A stretch of DNA of 40,659 nt. It comes from Nesterenkonia sp. F. GTDB lineage: Bacteria; Actinomycetota; Actinomycetes; Actinomycetales; Micrococcaceae. Numbering within the stretch: the first letter of the stretch is position 1; every line of letters begins with the position of its first letter. Under the pieces are notes generated by a model that was given only the letters and a program-made list of their open reading frames with translations, was not told the origin of the DNA and searched no databases. The stretch lies in the NCBI RefSeq assembly GCF_000220985.1, contig NZ_AFRW01000123.1, positions 1-40,659 on the forward strand. Reading direction: 5' to 3'. Position numbers and translations under genes: made by a program. Below, in pieces: positions 36,312 to 40,659 of the stretch.

Positions 36312-36986
36312 TCAGCCTTCGTCGTCGGCGGTCTGCGGGCCGCGGACTTCGCCGGCGACCGCCTGCAGCTCGGCCAGGCTCACCGCGCCGTCGCGGACGA
36401 CCTGCGGGGCCGAGAGCGTGCAGTCGACGATGGTCGAGGGGCGCGTGGTGCTCCGCTCGCCGTCGTCGAGGTAGACGCTGACCGCCTCGCCGAGCATCTG
36501 CTCCGCCTCGGCCGCCGTCGTCGCCGCGGGCAGCGAGGTGCGGTTGGCCGAGGAGACGGCCATCGGCCCCACCTGTCCCAGCAGGTCCAGGGCGAGGTCG
36601 TCGGCGGGCATCCGCAGGGCCACGGTCCCTCGGGTCTCCCCGAGGTCCCAGGCCAGCGACGGCTGCGCGGGCAGGATGAGGGTCAGCGCGCCGGGCCAGA
36701 AGGCCTCGGCCAGGCGCCGGGCGGTCTCGGGCACCTCGTCGGCCAGCGCGCCCATCACCGCCGTCGAGCCGATCAGGACCGGCGGCGGCATGGTGCGGTT
36801 GCGTCCCTTGGCGGCGAGCAGGATGCTCACCGCCTGCGGCGAGAAGGCGTCCACCCCGATGCCGTAGACGGTGTCGGTCGGCAGCACGACGCACTCGCCG
36901 TGCTGGACGGCCTCCTGGGCCGCGGCCAGGCCGGCGGAACGGGCGCCGGGATCGAGACAGTCGACGATATGGCTCACGCGCGTCAT
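36312..36986 (-). CDS. tsaC/sua5: L-threonylcarbamoyladenylate synthase
   Basis: The enzyme makes threonylcarbamoyl-AMP for the t6A37 modification of tRNAs that read ANN codons. The 224-residue protein shows VVLPTDTVYGIGVDAFS, AAKGRNRTMPPPVLIG with the PRPP-like loop, ALTLILPAQPS, VALRMPADDLA and GPMAVSSANRTSLPAATT, the YrdC-fold set. There is no C-terminal Sua5 domain of full size, so it is nearer TsaC in length. The ATG overlaps the prmC stop (ATGA). Confidence 0.95.
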   Translation of the reverse strand: MTRVSHIVDCLDPGARSAGLAAAQEAVQHGECVVLPTDTVYGIGVDAFSPQAVSILLAAKGRNRTMPPPVLIGSTAVMGALADEVPETARRLAEAFWPGALTLILPAQPSLAWDLGETRGTVALRMPADDLALDLLGQVGPMAVSSANRTSLPAATTAAEAEQMLGEAVSVYLDDGERSTTRPSTIVDCTLSAPQVVRDGAVSLAELQAVAGEVRGPQTADDEG

Positions 36987-37924
36987 TCTTCCATGGTCGT
37001 GGTGGTGTTCTCGGACATCGAGGACCGCCGCGCGGCGCTGGTGGCCCGATCACGGCCGGTCAGGTCCTGGTGGGTGCGCACCGCCGTCAGCCGGGGGTGC
37101 GCCGTGCAGCGGGCGGCCAGCGGCTCGGCCTGCTCCTCGGCGTGCTCCATGATGAACCAGCCGCCGTCGCGCAGCAGCATCGCCGCGACCTCGACGACCT
37201 GATGCGGCAGCGACAGCCCGTCCTGGCCTCCGCCGTAGAGGGCGACCTCGGGATCATGCTCGCGGACCTCGGTTTCGACGGGGACCATCGAGGCCGGGAT
37301 GTAGGGCGGATTGGAGACGACGACGTCGGCGGTCTCCGCCCAGTCCTCGGGCAGGTCGCGGAGGTCGGTGCGGTGCAGGTGCACCCCGAGCGGCTCGAGG
37401 TTCAGCGCGGCCCAGGCCGCCGCCTCGGCGGAGACTTCCACGGCGTGGACCTCGGCGCCGGGAAGCTCGGCGGCCACGGCCGCGGCCAGCGCTCCGGATC
37501 CGGTGCCCAGGTCGAGCACGCGCAGCCCGGCGCCGTCGCCCGCCCCGTTCTCCGCGGCGAGACGGTGCAGGCGGTCCAGAGCGATCTGAGCGACCTGCTC
37601 GGTCTCCGGCCGCGGGACGAAGACCCCCGGGCCGACGCGCAGCTGAAGGTCGCGGAACGGGGCGACGCCGGTCAGATGCTGCAGCGGCACCCGACGAACC
37701 CGCTCGGCGACCAGCTGGTCGAACCGCTCGGCCGCCGTCGCCTCGAACCGGGCGCCGCTCAGCACCAGGGCCGCGGCCCGGCCGCGCGAGACGCCGAGGA
37801 CGTGGGCGGCCAGCAGCTCGGCGTCCACCCGCGGCGAGGGCACCCCGGCCTCGGCCAGCCGCGCCGTCGCCGCACGCATCAGCTCCTCGAGATCGGGCCC
37901 GGGGCCGGACATGCTGTCGCTCAC
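36983..37924 (-). CDS. prmC: Release factor glutamine methyltransferase
   Basis: PrmC methylates the Gln of the GGQ motif in release factors; its gene follows prfA as usual. The 313-residue protein has the N-terminal helical substrate domain, [11 protein letters not shown], the SAM site [16 protein letters not shown] and the glutamine-binding [12 protein letters not shown]. The tail after DLTGRDR is about 20 residues longer than needed and rich in Ser/Thr. GTG at 37924 overlaps the prfA stop (GTGA). Confidence 0.96.
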   Translation of the reverse strand: MSDSMSGPGPDLEELMRAATARLAEAGVPSPRVDAELLAAHVLGVSRGRAAALVLSGARFEATAAERFDQLVAERVRRVPLQHLTGVAPFRDLQLRVGPGVFVPRPETEQVAQIALDRLHRLAAENGAGDGAGLRVLDLGTGSGALAAAVAAELPGAEVHAVEVSAEAAAWAALNLEPLGVHLHRTDLRDLPEDWAETADVVVSNPPYIPASMVPVETEVREHDPEVALYGGGQDGLSLPHQVVEVAAMLLRDGGWFIMEHAEEQAEPLAARCTAHPRLTAVRTHQDLTGRDRATSAARRSSMSENTTTTMEE

Positions 37925-39063
37925 GAGGCCGTCGACTCCGCTCCGGATCCCCCACCCGAGTCCGCCAGCGCAGCGAGACGCTCCTGCTCGTCGAGCTGGA
38001 TGCAGGACTGCACGACCGCCTCCAGATCGCCGCCCATCACCGTGTCGAGGTTGTAGGCCTTGTATCCGGTCCGGTGATCGACGATCCGGTTCTCCGGGAA
38101 GTTGTAGGTCCGGATCCGTTCGGAACGGTCCATCGTGCGCACCTGCGAGGCGCGCGCGGCGGCATTCTCGGCGTCGATCTCCTCCTGTTGGTGGGCCAGC
38201 AGCCGGGACCGCAGCACCCGCATGGCCGCCTCCCGGTTCTGCAGCTGGGACTTCTCGTTCTGCATCGCCACCACGAACCCGGTGGGCAGATGGGTGATCC
38301 GCACCGCCGAATCCGTGGTGTTGACCGACTGTCCGCCCGGTCCCGAGGAGCGGTAGACGTCGATCTTCAGATCGTTCGGGTGGAGCTCGATCTCCTCGGG
38401 CTCGTCGACCTCGGGCATCACCAGAACAGCCGCTGCCGAGGTGTGGATCCTCCCCTGAGACTCGGTCTCCGGGACGCGCTGGACGCGATGGACCCCGCCC
38501 TCATACTTCAGGTGGGCGTGGACGCCCTGGGCCGGATCGTTCGTCGACGAGCGGACCGAGAGCTGGACGTCCTTCACCCCGCCCAGGTCCGAGGGCGTGG
38601 AGGAGAGCACTTCGGTCTTCCACCCCTTGGACTCCGCGTAGCGGGTGTACATCCGCAGCAGGTCGCCGGCGAAGAGCGCGGCCTCGTCGCCGCCGGCACC
38701 GCCCTTGATCTCGACGATGACGTCGCGGGCGTCGTTCTCGTCGCGCGGGATGAGCATGCGCAGCAGCCGGTCGGCGGCCTGCTCGTGCTCGACGGCCAGC
38801 CGCTCGGCCTCCTCGGCGAAGTCCGGCTCCTCGGCGGCGAGCTCGCGCGCGGCGGCGAGGTCCTCCTCCGCCCGGGACCAGCGACGATGTGCCTCGACGA
38901 CGCCGTTCAGCCGGGCGTAGCGACGGCCCAGCCGACGGGCCAGCGCCTGATCGGCGTGGACGTCGGGATCGGCGAGGCGCTCCTGCAGCTCGGCATGCTC
39001 GGCGAGGAGCGCGTCGGCGGAGGCGAGCATGCTCTCGGTCAGCGAGGCGTCGGGGCTGGACAT
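37921..39063 (-). CDS. prfA: Peptide chain release factor 1
   Basis: RF1 reads UAA and UAG and releases the peptide. The 380-residue protein has the N-terminal helical domain, [21 protein letters not shown], the catalytic GGQ at residues 243-245 ([18 protein letters not shown]) and the C-terminal [21 protein letters not shown]. The [15 protein letters not shown] region contains the codon-recognition neighbourhood expected of RF1 rather than RF2, and no programmed frameshift is present. ATG at 39063. A strong hairpin separates it from rho. Confidence 0.97.
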   Translation of the reverse strand: MSSPDASLTESMLASADALLAEHAELQERLADPDVHADQALARRLGRRYARLNGVVEAHRRWSRAEEDLAAARELAAEEPDFAEEAERLAVEHEQAADRLLRMLIPRDENDARDVIVEIKGGAGGDEAALFAGDLLRMYTRYAESKGWKTEVLSSTPSDLGGVKDVQLSVRSSTNDPAQGVHAHLKYEGGVHRVQRVPETESQGRIHTSAAAVLVMPEVDEPEEIELHPNDLKIDVYRSSGPGGQSVNTTDSAVRITHLPTGFVVAMQNEKSQLQNREAAMRVLRSRLLAHQQEEIDAENAAARASQVRTMDRSERIRTYNFPENRIVDHRTGYKAYNLDTVMGGDLEAVVQSCIQLDEQERLAALADSGGGSGAESTAS

Positions 39064-39111
39064 GACGGGGACCTTCTTCAGCGTGGTGGACGGGCGGCGG
39101 GGCGCGGGACG

Positions 39112-39150
39112 GCTTCGGCCCGGGACGCCTCGTGCGTCCCGGGCCGAGGC
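39112..39150 (-). terminator. Hairpin between rho and prfA
   Basis: A 16-bp stem (39112-39127 with 39135-39150, one G-T pair, 7-base loop) begins 12 bases past the rho stop. It is a likely terminator or processing site; no U-tract follows. Confidence 0.75.
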
Positions 39151-39162
39151 GGACCTGCGGCG

Positions 39163-40659
39163 CTAGTCCTTCTTGTCGCCGAGGGTCGTCTTGTTGGCCA
39201 GCAGGAGGAACTCCGCGTTGGACTTCGTCTCCTTGAGCTTGTTGATGAGCAGCTCCAGGCCCTGCTGCTGCTCCAGTCCGGAGAGGACCCGGCGCAGCTT
39301 CCACATGATCTTGATCTCCTCCGGGGAGAGCAGGTTCTCCTCGCGGCGGGTGGAGGACGCGTTGACGTCCACCGCCGGGAAGATGCGCCGGTCGGCCAGG
39401 TGCCGCGACAGGCGCAGCTCCATGTTGCCGGTGCCCTTGAACTCCTCGAAGATGACCTCGTCCATCCGCGAGCCGGTCTCGACCAGCGCGGTGGCCAGGA
39501 TCGTCAGCGAGCCGCCGTTCTCGATGTTGCGGGCCGCGCCGAAGAAGCGCTTCGGCGGGTACAGCGCGTTGGCGTCCACACCGCCGGAGAGGATCCGGCC
39601 CGAGGCCGGCGCGGCGGTGTTGTAGGCCCGGCCCAGCCGGGTCATCGAGTCGAGCAGCACCACGACGTCCTTGCCCATCTCGACCAGGCGCTTGGCCCGT
39701 TCGATGGCCAGCTCAGCGACCGTGGTGTGGTCGTCGGCCGGACGGTCGAACGTCGAGGCGATGACCTCGCCGTCGACGGTCCGCTGCATGTCGGTGACCT
39801 CTTCGGGCCGCTCGTCGACGAGCACCATCATCAGGTGCACCTCGGGGTTGTTCGTCTTGATGGCCCGAGCCAGGGCCTGCAGGATCAGCGTCTTGCCGGC
39901 CTTGGGCGGCGAGACGATGAGGCCGCGCTGGCCCTTGCCGATCGGCGAGACGAGGTCGATGACGCGGTTGCCGACCTCCTTGGGGTCGTTCTCCAGCCGC
40001 AGGCGCTCCTGCGGGTAGAGCGGCACCAGCTTGCCGAAGTCCACACGACCATCGTTCTGATCGGCCGGACGGCCGTTGACCGACTCCAGCTTCACCAGCG
40101 GGTTGAACTTCTTGTTCTTGCCGGAGTTGCTCTCCCCGTCGCGGGGGGCCCGGATGTAGCCGTGGACGGCGTCGCCCTTGCGCAGGTGATGGCGCTTGAC
40201 CTGGTTCAGCGAGACGTAGACGTCGTTCTGGCCGGGCAGGTACCCGGAGGTGCGGACGAACGCATAGTTGTCCAGCACATCCAGGATGCCGGCGACCGGC
40301 AGCAGGACGTCGTCCTCGGTCAGCTCGGTGTCGTCGACCTCCGGGTTGTTCCGGCCCTTGCGCCGGTTCCCTCGATCATTGCGGTTGCGGTTGCGCCGGC
40401 TGCGGCGTCCGTCGTCGTCGTTGCCGCGACCGCCGCCGTCGTTCTTCGGGCCATTCTTCGGCCCGTTGTTCTGGCCGTTGTTCTGGCCGTTGTTCTGGCC
40501 GTTGTTGTTCCGACCGCCGCGACCGCCGTCGCCCTTCTGGTTCTGCTGGTTCTGCTGGTTCTGCTGGTTCTGCTGGTTCTGCTGGTTCTGCTGGTTCTGC
40601 TGGCCGCCGCCGTCATTCTGATCGTCGCTCCGGCCACGGTTGCGGCGGTGCTTATTGCC
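39163..40659 (-). CDS. rho: Transcription termination factor Rho, 5' end outside window
   Basis: Rho is the hexameric RNA helicase that ends transcription. The visible part has the RNA-binding cold-shock domain (GILDVLDNYAFVRTSGYLPG, DVYVSLNQVKRHHLRKGD), the ATPase core with Walker A IVSPPKAGKTLILQAL and Walker B DVVVLLDSMTRLGRAYN, and the C-terminal ASSTRREENLLSPEE. The frame remains open from 40278 to the window end as a disordered stretch rich in Asn, Gln, Gly and Arg, with Gln-Gln-Asn repeats and Asn-Gly-Gln-Asn repeats. This is the Arg/Asn-rich insertion typical of actinobacterial Rho, which extends RNA contacts. The start lies beyond base 40659. Confidence 0.97.
   Translation of the reverse strand, partial: GNKHRRNRGRSDDQNDGGGQQNQQNQQNQQNQQNQQNQQNQKGDGGRGGRNNNGQNNGQNNGQNNGPKNGPKNDGGGRGNDDDGRRSRRNRNRNDRGNRRKGRNNPEVDDTELTEDDVLLPVAGILDVLDNYAFVRTSGYLPGQNDVYVSLNQVKRHHLRKGDAVHGYIRAPRDGESNSGKNKKFNPLVKLESVNGRPADQNDGRVDFGKLVPLYPQERLRLENDPKEVGNRVIDLVSPIGKGQRGLIVSPPKAGKTLILQALARAIKTNNPEVHLMMVLVDERPEEVTDMQRTVDGEVIASTFDRPADDHTTVAELAIERAKRLVEMGKDVVVLLDSMTRLGRAYNTAAPASGRILSGGVDANALYPPKRFFGAARNIENGGSLTILATALVETGSRMDEVIFEEFKGTGNMELRLSRHLADRRIFPAVDVNASSTRREENLLSPEEIKIMWKLRRVLSGLEQQQGLELLINKLKETKSNAEFLLLANKTTLGDKKD
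40463..40603 (-). repeat. Tandem repeats in the rho N-terminal region
   Basis: Three 12-base units (plus strand CCGTTGTTCTGG, 40463-40498) encode Asn-Gly-Gln-Asn repeats, and seven perfect 9-base units (plus strand TTCTGCTGG, 40541-40603) encode Gln-Gln-Asn. Both keep the reading frame. Confidence 0.92.

Noticed and set aside
40541-40603. CRISPR-like array at the window end
   Set aside because: The 9-base units are directly adjacent with no spacers and translate as Gln-Gln-Asn inside rho.

Overview
This window is chromosomal DNA from a high-GC Gram-positive bacterium. Gene order and content point to the Actinomycetota, most likely the order Micrococcales (a Micrococcaceae-like genus is my inference). 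The evidence is the run rho-prfA-prmC-sua5-wecA-atpI-atpBEFHAGDC, the run clpS-DUF2017-murI-(Rv1339-like)-rph-rdgB, a nucS mismatch endonuclease gene, a DUF3039 gene, frequent GTG starts and very strong third-position G/C bias. Nearly everything is housekeeping. I see no phage, insertion sequence, CRISPR array, tRNA or rRNA.

Layout. 1-3106 (minus): the sbcD-sbcC DNA-end nuclease pair, with sbcC cut by the window edge and frameshifted. 3275-4810 (plus): an unknown protein and a degenerate ADP-ribosylglycohydrolase-like protein. 4853-10352 (minus): a seven-gene operon clpS, DUF2017, murI, cAMP-phosphodiesterase-like MBL gene, rph, rdgB, exonuclease-BRCT. It is divergent from pncB over an 18-base gap in which one 7-base sequence can serve as the -10 box of both strands. 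10371-14879: NAD salvage genes pncB and pncA flank an XRE-cupin regulator and a thioredoxin-reductase-like flavoprotein that share a palindromic operator candidate; a small membrane protein follows. 14908-18338 (minus): a DEAD/DEAH helicase, DUF3039 and a zinc-type quinone/alcohol dehydrogenase. 18507-21000 (minus): an ABC exporter. 21096-24168 (minus): a CnoX-like thioredoxin/TPR protein and a large envelope protein. 24462-26882: an AI-2E family transporter, a small zinc-ribbon protein and nucS. 27011-34260 (minus): the whole F1Fo ATP synthase operon. 34618-40659 (minus): atpI, wecA, sua5, prmC, prfA and the 3' part of rho.

Three sequence-level patterns stand out. (1) Many promoter-proximal genes have a TANNNT box 6-8 bases before an ATG or GTG and no Shine-Dalgarno sequence, which suggests leaderless transcripts. 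(2) Every non-overlapping gene junction of the atp operon carries an inverted repeat, several of them perfect stems of 12-16 bp. (3) Four genes (sbcC, the ADP-ribosylglycohydrolase-like gene, the ABC permease and atpC) carry one-base frame errors. Three sit in G/C homopolymers and one is in an essential gene, so I think most are assembly errors.

No clearly new multi-gene system is evident. The best candidates for something undescribed are the regulator/flavoprotein pair with its operator, the atp-junction hairpins and the inactive-looking ADP-ribosylglycohydrolase homologue with its unknown neighbour.
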